Positions 20,219-33,000 of a stretch of 64,000 nt of DNA are shown here, piece after piece. This DNA is from Trachythela sp. YZ-2020 (lineage: Eukaryota > Cnidaria > Anthozoa > Malacalcyonacea > Clavulariidae): positions 4,890,001-4,954,000 of the forward strand of contig JADLSH010000363.1 in the NCBI GenBank assembly GCA_016169945.1. The letters run 5' to 3'. The notes under the pieces were generated by a model, which saw only the letters and a list, made by a program, of their open reading frames with translations, ran no database searches and was not told where the DNA came from. A program made the position numbers and the translations under genes. Position 1 is the stretch's first letter. Each line of letters begins with the position of its first letter.

Positions 20219-20256
20219 CACCAAGAAAAGAAGGTACCAGAGTCAAGGTATTGCAT
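20217..20256 (+). pseudogene. Broken mucin repeat exon at the Gypsy junction
   Basis: CAGTTAAACCTACACCAAG followed by AAAAGAAGGTACC matches the start of the 51-nt repeat exons, but the usual acceptor is replaced by the LTR and the 3' half has decayed. It marks the array as having once been continuous across this gap. Confidence 0.55.
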
Positions 20257-20769
20257 GTCCGCCCTAACACGTCTTAGTTTGGGATCCGTTATTTTCGTTT
20301 GTTTATGGCTGTCATTGACACTCTATAAAGTACAGGTGGACAGCTTTGCCTCACTAAAGCAAAAATCTGTGTGTACAGAAATTGGCTTTTATCAGGAGAA
20401 ATTAGTATTTAAAACGTCGATACGGGTTTCAACTTTGTCTTACAACTCGAGTTCAAGATCTGGGATCTACGCGTGTCCTTGGCTGTTGCAATGCAACAGT
20501 TCAACTAGTACAAATCGATAGTTGTGGCTTCCTGAAACCTATACTTTGCTCTCAGAAAATTATCAAATTTGGATAATCTGTGCCTTGGAAAGTCGAATTT
20601 TTTCTCATATTTAACTTTGCCTCGTAAACACGGGAAGATATTTGCATAACAAATGGCATATTTGACACGCTTGATAGATCCCCACCGCTGAAATTACCAT
20701 TCTATAGGCAAAAACAGTCTTCAATTAAAATTAATCATCAATGAAAAACAGTTCTTGCATCGTAAAATT

Positions 20770-23391
20770 AAAAGATCTGCTCGGCCGAGTTCAGCAAACT
20801 CGAGTGCAACACGCCAACTTTTGCTATGTGGCGGAGATATTGCTACAAACCCTGGTCCGTGCACAAATACAACAAAGCTTCCCAAGACCAAGTGCCCAAA
20901 ATGCGAAAAAACAGTTAGGAAAAACCAATAGAGCGTGGTGTGTGAGGTATGTTATGATCAATTTCACGTGAAATGTGCAGATCTGGAATGTCAAAAATGA
21001 AAAAGCAATTAAACGAAAATCAGTTAATGGTCAAATACTGGATCTGTTCTCGCTGTTTTCTCTCCAAGCTTCCTTTTTACTCCATGAGAACTATAGACCA
21101 GCAGATCGAAGGCACTAACCAAGATGACTCAATTTCAACTGACACTTTTAATGAACATCTAGAGGCACTTACCAGCTGTCCAAATCAGCTTAAGCTAGTC
21201 CACATCAATACACAGAGCATGGTTTCTTCATTTGATGAGCTCCTTCTCCTTATAAAAGAGTACCTTTATGACGTAATAACGACGAGTGAAACATCTTTAA
21301 AGAACAACTCCCACCTTTTGAATTATGTGACTATCGCTGGATATTCAAACATCTTCCGAAACCGTGATGATATCCGTGGTGGAGGTTTTGGAGTGTACCT
21401 TAGAGACGCAATTGACTTGAGCACATTTGGTTGGAGATTCCCGGACGTAACAGACACAGCAAGTTGGTGCTCGGTGTAATGCATTGTTCTGAACGTATGC
21501 AGAATTTTCAAACGTGGATGGACAAAGTCGAAAACCTATTAAGTCAATTGAACACGCTATGGGACGGTCTTATCGTAATTACAGGCGATTTTAACGTGGA
21601 CCTTTTGAAACTCGAGAGTCAGTCAATCTACATCAGCACGTACAACGCGCTAGCGGGTAACGTCAAGTTCCAAGACGCAGGGCCTTTTTTAAGAAATCGT
21701 TAGTGGGGGGGCCATCATCGAAAGGGGACGTAACAAGTAGGTGGTGTATTACAGGTGTGGGAAGCTGAAGGGGGGTCTGGGGGTCCTCCCCAGAAAATTT
21801 TTGTATTCTTGAGTCTCTGTGGCTTGATTTCCTGCATTTTCAGAGACAATTTTTGATATATCCCATCTAAACGGAGCCAGGTTTTGTTGTGAGAATACCA
21901 TAACTTTCCTCTAAACTCAGTTTTTTCCCCTTTTTTGCTTATATTTTGGGCGAAAGGGACCTTCACTGGGGGGGGCCAAAATAGCTTACTGGGGGGCCAA
22001 CATGGGGGCTGGGGGGGCCTTGGCCCATCCAGTACCTTAGTTAAAAAAGGCCCTGCCAAGACGATGATCGATCGCATTATTACGAACAAACCTAATCGTA
22101 TTACGTACTGTAATGTTTTACCTTGCCCTACAATCAGTGATCATTATGGCCCGTACGCATGTATAAATATTAGAATCAGCCGATTTCAATCGCAGTTTAA
22201 GTTTATTCAATACGAAAAGAAATTTGACAAAGAGGCTTTCATCAAGGATTTCTCATGACCTCCCACTTAACCTTGTATATAGCACTGATTACCTGGATCA
22301 TCAACTGGAAATTTTCAGCTCGTTGTTCAAATCATGTCTGGATAAATATGCTCCACTTCGCAGAAGAAAAATTGCAAGTCCTCCGGCACCATCGTTGAAT
22401 ACGGAAGATATACGGAAACTTCAAAATGAAAGAAATGAACTAAAGCCCGTTGCTCATCAGACGAATTCGGAGAGTGTGTGGAAAAGGTTTCGCGAAGTCA
22501 GCAATAGCTTAAAGACCAAAATTAAGAAGATCAAGCGATCCTTCTATCAGAAAGCCTTATCTTCAAGTAAGCCAAAAGAACTATGGCAAACAATCTACCG
22601 TATCATTCATCCCAATCCCCAACCAATTAAGGCTGATCCTGATTATTTGAACAACTACTTCAGCTCTACCTCCCAACGTCTCGTTGGTTCTACACCATCG
22701 ACTAAGGAAGACTTAGGAAAAATGGTCAACACTCTGATTGAACGTGGTGATTTAAGCTTATTTAACTTGCGTCAAGTTACTTATGCAGAGGTATTAAAGG
22801 AGCTTACCACAATGAGAAAAGACTGCTCAACGGGTCCAGCTCGAATACAAGCGAAATACCTAAAGCTAGCTGCTGAATATATAGCCTCACCGCTGACGCA
22901 CATCATTGACAGCTTTATAACATGCTAAAGGTTCCCAGATGCTTGGAAGTGTACCCGAGTTTCACCAATACCGAAGATAATCACTCCAATAGAGGCAGAC
23001 CATTTTAGGCCCATTTCAATTTTACCAGCCCTGTCTAAGGTGTATGAAAGATTAATGCTTCATCAGCCCACAGAATGTATTGAACACCAACATTTCTGGA
23101 GACCGTAAAGGACATTCGACAACGACAGTTTTATTACGGATACGGGGGATATAATACACGCAATGAAGAAAGGGCAGGTGACGATATTTGCATTTGCAGA
23201 TTTCTCGAAGACGTTTCATACTGTCGATTATTCGATAGTATTACGAAAGCTACATTCGATTGGTTTCCCAAGTTAATCTCTGAATTGGATCCTTAGCTTT
23301 CTAACCGGAAGATCACAATTTCAAATCAACAACAAATACTCTGACTTAGTTAACATCCAGTTTGGAGTTCCTCGGGGGTCAATTGTCTGTC
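20770..23391 (+). pseudogene. CR1/L2-like LINE ORF: 2A-like motif, PHD-like finger, endonuclease, partial RT
   Basis: In frame from about 20770: RQLLLCGGDIATNPGP, then a Cys/His cluster (CPKCEKTV, CEVCYDQFHVKC) resembling the PHD-like finger of CR1-group LINEs. Next is an APE endonuclease with LKLVHINTQSM, SETSLK, GGGFGVYL and, after a frameshift, VITGDFNVDLL. After a nested MITE (21678-22055) follow SDHYGPYA, a linker and reverse transcriptase (KIITPIEADHFRPISILPAL, FADFSKTFHTVDY, GVPRGSIV). It stops at about 23391 before the catalytic Y-A-D-D box. Several stops and frameshifts make it dead. Losing the 3' end rather than the 5' end points to a later deletion, not to truncated reverse transcription. 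Confidence 0.85.
21678..22055. mobile_element. hAT-type MITE with 8-bp target duplication
   Basis: Terminal inverted repeats CAGGGCCTTTTTTAA (21678-21692) and its complement ending at 22055. The 8-bp duplication CCAAGACG stands at 21670-21677 and 22056-22063. CAGGG ends and 8-bp duplications define hAT elements. The body is G-tract-rich on the + strand near both ends. It splits the LINE endonuclease domain. Confidence 0.9.
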
Positions 23392-23889
23392 ACTCCTCAT
23401 GATAAAACATCGCGGTTTTTATGTAAACAGCAATATTTTTATATATATATATATTTTTTGTGGATCTAAATTTATATGAACTATATATTTGTATTTTTAG
23501 TTCTATTAATACTAAATAGTTAGGGACCAGATGTATAGCTACTCTGTAGATAAGCTGGAAATAACTCATTATTATTATTATTACAATTATTGTTGCTGTA
23601 CGAAGGCTAACCGTCGCAAGAAAGAAAGATACAGACATCTAAGAGCTCTCAGAGCATCATAGCTCTGAGAGCAACAGTCTATATATTTTCGGCAGAAGAA
23701 ATAAGCCCAGGAATAATCCAGATTTATTGCATTTTTACTACCTGCTATCGATATGCAGTGTAGAGAATGGACCTATTTGTTTAATATAGTGAACTGTCTC
23801 TCTTATTTTCTCGATCAAATGGTAAATCCAATGTGATATTTGTCAAATTTATCATGTTATTAATAAAGATTTCTGTTGTTTAAATTATT
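23392..23889. other. Non-coding junction with a short hairpin
   Basis: AT-rich sequence between the LINE remnant and the array, with TTATTATTATTATTA near 23568-23582. A perfect stem-loop lies at about 23645-23672: arms GCTCTCAGAGC and GCTCTGAGAGC, 6-base loop. No gene seen. Confidence 0.5.
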
Positions 23890-23922
23890 ATATTAAAAGA
23901 AAGTTCAACAACTTAACCAACA
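23890..23922 (+). pseudogene. 5'-truncated mucin repeat exon
   Basis: AAAGAAAGTTCAACAACTTA followed by ACCAACAT and GTAAGATC preserves the 3' half and donor of a repeat exon. The acceptor and first half are missing at the junction with unrelated DNA. It marks the left edge of the main array. Confidence 0.6.
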
Positions 23923-24007
23923 TGTAAGATCACGATACAAACACTAATGTAAAGCGTTTATCAGTGTTTTAAAATTTTCCTAATTTGCAAAACATTATCT
24001 TTATTAG

Positions 24008-27000
24008 CAGTTAAACCTACACCGACGAAGGCAGAAAGTTCAACAACTCAACCAACATGTAAGATCACAATATAAAAACCAAAGTAACATTTTTAGTTTT
24101 TTTCAAAATGATCTTCTTTTTAGTTAACTTTTACAATATTGACTTCTTTATATAGCAGTTAAACCTAGACCCACAAAATCAGAAAGTTCAACAACTCAAC
24201 CAACATGTAATTTCACAATATATAAACCAATGTAACATTTTTAATTTTTTCAAAATGATATTGTTTTTAGTTAACTCTTATAATATTGACTTCTTTACAT
24301 AGCAGTTAAACCTACACCCACAAAATCAGAAAGCTCAGCAACTCAACCAACACGTAAGATCACAATATAGAAACCAATGTAACATTTTTAATTTTTTCAA
24401 AATGATGTTGTTTTTAGTTAACTTTCATAATGCTACTTCTTCTTTATAGCAGTTAAACCGACACCGACAAAAGGAGAAAGTTCAACAACCCAAGCAACAT
24501 GTAAGTTCACAATATAGAAACCAATGTAAAATCGTTCAATCATTTTTAGTTTTTTCAAAATGATGTTGTTTTTAGTTAACTCTCGTAATATTACTCTTCT
24601 TTATAGCAGTTAAACCGACACCGAGAAAAGGAGAAAGTTCAACAACTCAACCAACATGTAATTTCACAATATAGAAACCAATGTAACATTTTTAGTTTTT
24701 TCAAAATGATATTGTTTTTAGTAACTTTCAGAATATTACTTCTTCTTTATAGCAGGTAAACCGACACCGACAAAAGGACAAAGTTCGACAATCCAAGCAA
24801 CAAGTAAGTTCACAATATAGAAACCAATGTAAAATTGTTTAATATTTTCAAAATGTTATTGTTTTTAGTATGTTAACTTTCATAATATTACATCTTCTTT
24901 ATAGCAGTTAAACCTACAACAACAAAAGCAGAAAGTTCAACAACTCAACCAACATGTAATTTCACAATATATAAACCAATGTAACATTTTTAATTTTTTC
25001 AAAATGATATTGTTTTTAGTTAACTTTTATAATATTGACTTCTTTACATAGCTGTTAAACCTACACCCACAAAAGCAGAAAGTTCAACAACTCAACCGAC
25101 ACGTAAGATCACAATATAGAAACCAATGTAACATTTTTAATTTTTTCAAAATGATGTTGTTTTTAGTTAACTTTCATAATGTTACTTCTTCTTTATAGCA
25201 GTTAAACCGACACCGACAAAAGGAGAAAGTTCAACAACCCAAGCAACATGTAAGTTCACAATATAGAAACCAATGTAAAATCGTTCAATATTTACAAAAT
25301 GTTATTGTTTTTAGTATGTTAACTTTCATAATATTACATCTTCTTTATAGCAGTTAAACCTACACCAACAAAAGCAGAAAGTTCAACAACTCAACCAACA
25401 TGTAATTTCACAATATATAAACCAATGTAACATTTTTAATTTTTTCAAAATGATATTGTTTTTAGTTAACTTTTATAATATTGACTTCTTTACATAGCTG
25501 TTAAACCTACACCCACCAAAGCAGAAAGTTCAACAACCCAACCGACACGTAAGATCACAATATAGAAACCAATGTAACATTTTTAGTTTTTTCAAAATGA
25601 TGTTGTTTTTAGTTAACTTTCATAATGTTACTTCTTCTTTATAGCAGTTGAACCGACGTCAACAAATGCAGAAAGTTCAACAACTCAACCAACATGTAAT
25701 TTCACAATATAGAAACCAATGTAACATTTTTAGTTTTTTCAAAATGATGTTGTTTTTAGTTAACTTTCATAATGTTACTTCTTCTTTATAGCAGTTGAAC
25801 CGACACCGACAAAAGGAGAAAGTTCAACAACCCAAGCAACATGTAAGTTCACAATATAGAAACCAATGTAAAATCGTTTAATATTTTCAAAATGTTATTG
25901 TTTTTAGTATGTTAACTTTCATAATATTACATCTTCTTTATAGCAGTTAAACCTACACCAACAAAAGCAGAAAGTTCAACAACTCAACCAACATGTAATT
26001 TCACAATATATAAACCAATGTAACATTTTTAATTTTTTCAAAATGATATTGTTTTTTGTTAACTCTTATAATATTGACTTCTTTACACAGCAGTTAAACC
26101 TACACCCACAAAAGCAGAAAGTTCAGCAACTCTACCAACACGTAAGATCACAATATAGAAACCAATGTAACATTTTTAGTTTTTTCAAAATGATGTTGTT
26201 TTTAGTTAACTTTCATAATATTACTTCTTCTTTATAGCAGTTAAACCGACACCGACAAAAGGAGAAAGTTCAACAACGCAAGCAACATGTAAGTTCACAA
26301 TATAGAAACCAATGTAACATTTTTAGTTTTTTCAAAATGATATTGTTTTTAGTAACTTTCAGAATATTACTTCTTCTTTATAGCAGGTAAACCGACACCG
26401 ACAAAAGGACAAAGTTCGACAATCCAAGCAACAAGTAAGTTCACAATATAGAAACCAATGTAAAATTGTTTAATATTTTCAAAATGTTATTGTTTTTAGT
26501 ATGTTAACTTTCATAATATTACATCTTCTTTATAGCAGTTAAACCTACAACAAAAGCAGAAAGTTCAACAACTCAACCAACATGTAATTTCACAATATAT
26601 AAACCAATGTAACATTTTTAATTTTTTCAAAATGATATTGTTTTTAGTTAACTTTTATAATATTGACTTATTTACATAGCTGTTAAACCTACACCCACAA
26701 AAGCAGAAAGTTCAACAACTCAACAACACGTAAGATCACAATATAGAAACCAATGTAACATTTTTAGTTTTTTCAAAATGATGTTGTTTTTAGTTAACTT
26801 TCATAATATTACTTCTTCTTTATAGCAGTTAAACCGACACCGACAAAAGGAGAAAGTTCAACAACCCAAGCAACATGTAAGTTCACAATATAGAAACCAA
26901 TGTAACATTTTTAGTTTTTCAAAATGATATTGTTTTTAGTAACTTTCAGAATATTACTTCTTCTTTATAGCAGTTAAACCTACACCAACAAAAGCAGAAA

Positions 27001-30000
27001 GTTCAACAACCCAAGCAACATGTAAGTTCACAATATAGAAACCAATGTAAAATTGTTTAATATTTTCAAAATGTTATTGTTTTTATGTTAACTTTTATAA
27101 TATTGACTTCTTTACATAGCAGTTAAACCTACACCCACAAAAGCAGAAAGTTCAGCAACTCGACCAACACGTAAGATCACAATATAGAAACCAATGTAAC
27201 ATTTTTAGTTTTTTCAAAATGATGTTGTTTTTAGTTAACTTTTATAATGTTACTTCTTCTTTATAGCAGTTAAACCGACACCGACAAAAGGAGAAAGTTC
27301 AACAACCCAAGCAACATGTAAGTTCACAATATAGAAACCAATGTAACATTTTTAGTTTTTTCAAAATGATATTGTTTTTAGTTAACTTTCATAATATTAC
27401 ATCTTCTTTATAGCAGTTAAACCTACACCGACAAAAGGACAAAGTTCGACAATCCAAGCAACAAGTAAGTTCACAATATAGAAACCAATGTAACATCGTT
27501 TAATATTTTCAAAATGATATTGTTTTTAGTATGTTAACTTTCATAATATTACATCTTCTTTATAGCAGTTAAACCTACACCAACAAAAGCAGAAAGTTCA
27601 ACAACTCAACCAACATGTAATTTCACAATATATAAACCAATGTAACATTTTTAATTTTTTCAAAATGATATTGTTTTTAGTTAACTCTTATAATATTGAC
27701 TTCTTTACATAGCAGTTAAACCTACACCCACAAAAGCAGAAAGTTCAGCAACTCTACCAACACGTAAGATCACAATATAGAAACCAATGTAACATTTTTA
27801 GTTTTTTCAAAATGATGTTGTTTTTAGTTAACTTTCATAATATTACTTCTTCTTTATAGCAGTTAAACCGACACCGACAAAAGGAGAAAGTTCAACAACC
27901 CAAGCAACATGTAAGTTCACAATATAGAAACCAATGTAACATTTTTAGTTTTTTCAAAATGATATTGTTTTTAGTAACTTTCAGAATATTACTTCTTCTT
28001 TATAGCAGGTAAACCGACACCGACAAAAGGACAAAGTTCGACAATCCAAGCAACAAGTAAGTTCACAATATAGAAACCAATGTAAAATTGTTTAATATTT
28101 TCAAAATGTTATTGTTTTTAGTATGTTAACTTTCATAATATCACATCTTCTTTATAGCAGTTAAACCTACAACAACAAAAGCAGAAAGTTCAACAACTCA
28201 ACCAACATGTAATTTCACAATATATAAACCAATGTAACATTTTTAATTTTTTCAAAATGATATTGTTTTTAGTTAACTCTTATAATATTGACTTCTTTAC
28301 ATAGCAGTTAAACCTACACCCACAAAAGCAGAAAGTTCAGCAACTCTACCAACACGTAAGATCACAATATAGAAACCAATGTAACATTTTTAGTTTTTTC
28401 AAAATGATGTTGTTTTTAGTTAACTTTCATAATATTACTTCTTCTTTATAGCAGTTAAACCGACACCGACAAAAGGAGAAAGTTCAACAACCCAAGCAAC
28501 ATGTAAGTTCACAATATAGAAACCAATGTAACATTTTTAGTTTTTTCAAAATGATATTGTTTTTAGTAACTTTCAGAATATTATTTTTTCTTTATAGCAG
28601 GTAAACCGACACCGACAAAAGAACAAAGTTCGACAATCCAAGCAACAAGTAAGTTCACAATATAGAAACCAATGTAAAATTGTTTAATATTTTCAAAATG
28701 TTATTGTTTTTAGTATGTTAACTTTCATAATATTACATCTTCTTTACATAGCAGTTAAACCTACACCCACAAAAGCAGAAAGTTCAGCAACTCTACCAAC
28801 ACGTAAGATCACAATATAGAAACCAATGTAACATTTTTAGTTTTTTCAAAATGATGTTGTTTTTAGTTAACTTTCATAATATTACTTCTTCTTTATAGCA
28901 GTTAAACCGACACCGACAAAAGGAGAAAGTTCAACAACCCAAGCAACATGTAAGTTCACAATATAGAAACCAATGTAACATTTTTAGTTTTTTCAAAATG
29001 ATATTGTTTTTAGTAACTTTCAGAATATTACTTCTTCTTTATAGCAGGTAAACTGACACCGACAAAAGGACAAAGTTCGACAATCCAAGCAACAAGTAAG
29101 TTCACAATATAGAAACCAATGTAAAATTGTTTAATATTTTCAAAATGTTATTGTTTTTAGTATGTTAACTTTCATAATATTACATCTTCTTTATAGCAGT
29201 TAAACCTACACCAACAAAAGCAGAAAGTTCAACAACTCAACCAACATGTAATTTCACAATATATAAACCAATGTAACATTTTTAATTTTTTCAAAATGAT
29301 ATTGTTTTTAGTTAACTCTTATAATATTGACTTCTTTACATAGCAGTTAAACCTACACCCACAAAAGCAGAAAGTTCAGCAACTCTACCAACACGTAAGA
29401 TCACAATATAGAAACCAATGTAACATTTTTAGTTTTTTCAAAATGATGTTGTTTTTAGTTAACTTTCATAATGTTACTTCTTCTTTATAGCAGTTAAACC
29501 GACACCGACAAAAAGAGAAAGTTCAACAACCCAAGCAATATGTAAGTTCACAATATAGAAACCAATGTAACATTTTTAGTTTTTTCAAAATGATGTTGTT
29601 TTTAGTTAACTTTCATAATATTACTTCTTCTTTATAGCAGTTAAACCGACACCGACAAAAGGAGAAAGTTCAACAACACAAGCAACATGTAAGTTCACAA
29701 TATAGAAACCAATGTAAAATCGTTTAATATTTTCAAAATGTTATAGTTTTTAGTATGTTAACTTTCATAATATTACATCTTCTTTATAGCAGTTAAACCT
29801 ACACCAACAAAAGCAGAAAGTTCAACAAACAACAACATGTAATTTCACAATATATAAACCAATGTAACATTATTAATTTTTTCAAAATGATATTGTTTTT
29901 AGTTAACTCTTATAATATTGACTTCTTTACATAGCAGTTAAACCGACACCGACAAAAGGAGAAAGTTCAGCAACTCTACCAACACGTAAGATCACAATAT

Positions 30001-33000
30001 AGAAACCAATGTAACATTTTTAGTTTTTTCAAAATGATATTGTTTTTAGTAACTTTCAGAATATTACTTCTTCTTTATAGCAGGTAAACCGACACCGACA
30101 AAAGGACAAAGTTCGACAATCCAAGCAACAAGTAAGTTCACAATATAGAAACCAATGTAAAATTGTTTAATATTTTCAAAATGTTATTGTTTTTAGTATG
30201 TTAACTTTCATAATATTACATCTTCTTTATAGCAGTTAAACCTACACCAACAAAAGCAGAAAGTTCAACATCTCAACCAACATGTAATTTCACAATATAT
30301 AAACCAATGTAACATTTTTAATTTTTTCAAAATGATATTGTGTTTAGTTAACTTTTATAATATTGACTTATTTACATAGCTGTTAAACCTACACCCACCA
30401 AAGCAGAAAGTTCAACAACTCAACCGACACGTAAGATCACAATATAGAAACCAATGTAAAATTGTTCAGTTGTTTTTAAAAATGAAATTTTTTTTATTTT
30501 ACTTCCAAAATATTATCTTCTTTATAGCAGTTAAACCTACGCCGACGTCAACAAATGCAGAAAGTTCAACAACTCAACCAACATGTAATTTCACAATATA
30601 GAAACCAATGTAACATTTTTAGTTTTTTCAAAATGATATTGTTTTTAGTAACTTTCAGAATATTACTTCTTCTTTATAGCAGGTAAACTGACACCGACAA
30701 AAGGACAAAGTTCAACAACCCAAGCAACAAGTAAGTTCACAATATAGAAACCAATGTAAAATTGTTTAATATTTTCAAAATGTTATTGTTTTTAGTATGT
30801 TAACTTTCATAATATTACATCTTCTTTATAGCAGTTAAACCTACACCAACAAAAGCAGAAAGTTCAACAACTCAACCAACATGTAATTTCACAATATATA
30901 AACCAATGTAACATTTTTAATTTTTTCAAAATGATATTGTTTTTAGTTAACTTTTATAATATTGACTTCTTTACATAGCTGTTAAACCCACACCTACCAA
31001 AGCAGAAAGTTCAACAACTCAACCGACACGTAAGATCACAATATAGAAACCAATGTAAAATTGTTCAATTGATTTTAAAAATGAAATTTTTTTATTTTAC
31101 TTCCAAAACATTATCTTCTTTATAGCAGTTAAACCTACGCCGACGTCAACAAATGCAGAAAGTTCAACAACTCAACCAACATGTAATTTCACAATATAGA
31201 AACCAATGTAACATTTTTAGTTTTTTCAAAATGATATTGTTTTTAGTTAACTTTCATAATGTTACTTCTTCTTTATAGCAGTTGAACCGACACCGACAAA
31301 AGGAGAAAGTTCAACAACCCAAGCAACATGTAAGTTCACAATATAGAAACCAATGTAAAATCGTTTAATATTTTCAAAATGTTATTGTTTTTAGTATGTT
31401 AACTTTCATAATATTACTTCTTCTTTATAGCAGTTAAACCTACACCAACAAAAGCAGAAAGTTCAACAACTCAACCAACATGTAATTTCACAATATATAA
31501 ACCAATGTAACATTTTTAATTTTTTCAAAATGATATTGTTTTTAGTTAACTTTCATAATGTTACTTCTTCTTTATAGCAGTTAAACCGACACCGACAAAA
31601 GGAGAAAGTTCAACAACTCAACCAACATGTAATTTCACAACATATAAACCAATGTAGCATTTTTAATTTTTTCAAAATGATATTGTTTTTGGTTAACTCT
31701 TATAATATTGACTTCTTTACACCCACAGTTAAACCTACACCCACAAAAGCAGAAAGTTCAGCAACTCTACCAACACGTAAGATCACAATATAGAAACCAA
31801 TGTAACATTTTTAGTTTTTTCAAAATGATCTTGTTTTTAGTTAACTTTCATAATATTACTTCTTCTTTATAGCAGTTAAACCGACACCGACAAAAGGAGA
31901 AAGTTCAACAACACAAGCAACATGTAAGTTCACAATATAGAAACCAATGTAAAATCGTTTAATATTTTCAAAATGATGTTGTTTTTAGTTAACTTTCATA
32001 ATATTAAATCTTCTTTATAGCAGTTAAACCTACACCAACAAAAGCAGAAAGTTCAACAACTCAACCAACATGTAATTTCACAATATAGAAACCAATGTAA
32101 CATTTTTAGTTTTTTCAAAAAGATGTTGTTTTTAGTTAACTTTCATAATGTTACTTCTTCTTTATAGCAGTTGAACCGACACCGACAAAAGGAGAAAGTT
32201 CAACAACACAAGCAACATGTAAGTTCACAATATAGAAACCAATGTAAAATCGTTTAATATTTTCAAAATGTTATTGTTTTTAGTATGTTAACTTTCATAA
32301 TATTACTTCTTCTTTATAGCAGTTAAACCTACACCAACAAAAGCAGAAAGTTCAACAACTCAACCAACATGTAATTTCACAATATATAAACCAATGTAAC
32401 ATTTTTAATTTTTTCAAAATGATATTGTTTTTAGTTAACTCTTATAATATTGACTTCTTTACATAGCAGTTAAACCTACATCCACAAAAGCAGAAAGTTC
32501 AGCAACTCTACCAACACGTAAGATCACAATATAGAAACCAATGTAACATTTTTAGTTTTTTCAAAATGATGTTGTTTTTAGTTAACTTTCATAATATTAC
32601 TTCTTCTTTATAGCAGTTAAACCGACACCGACAAAAGGAGAAAGTTCAACAACCCAAGCAACATGTAAGTTCACAATATAGAAACCAATGTAACATTTTT
32701 AGTTTTTTCAAAATGATATTGTTTTTAGTAACTTTCAGAATATTACTTCTTCTTTATAGCAGGTAAACCGACACCGACAAAAGGACAAAGTTCGACAATC
32801 CAAGCAACAAGTAAGTTCACAATATAGAAACCAATGTAAAATTGTTTAATATTTTCAAAATGTTATTGTTTTTAGTATGTTAACTTTCATAATATTACAT
32901 CTTCTTTATAGCAGTTAAACCTACACCAACAAAAGCAGAAAGTTCAACAACTCAACCAACATGTAATTTCACAATATATAAACCAATGTAACATTTTTAA

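Noticed and set aside
21715..22258. Frames of 107-124 codons across the G-tract region
   Set aside because: They lie across the hAT-type MITE and its junction with the LINE; Gly/Pro runs come from G tracts.
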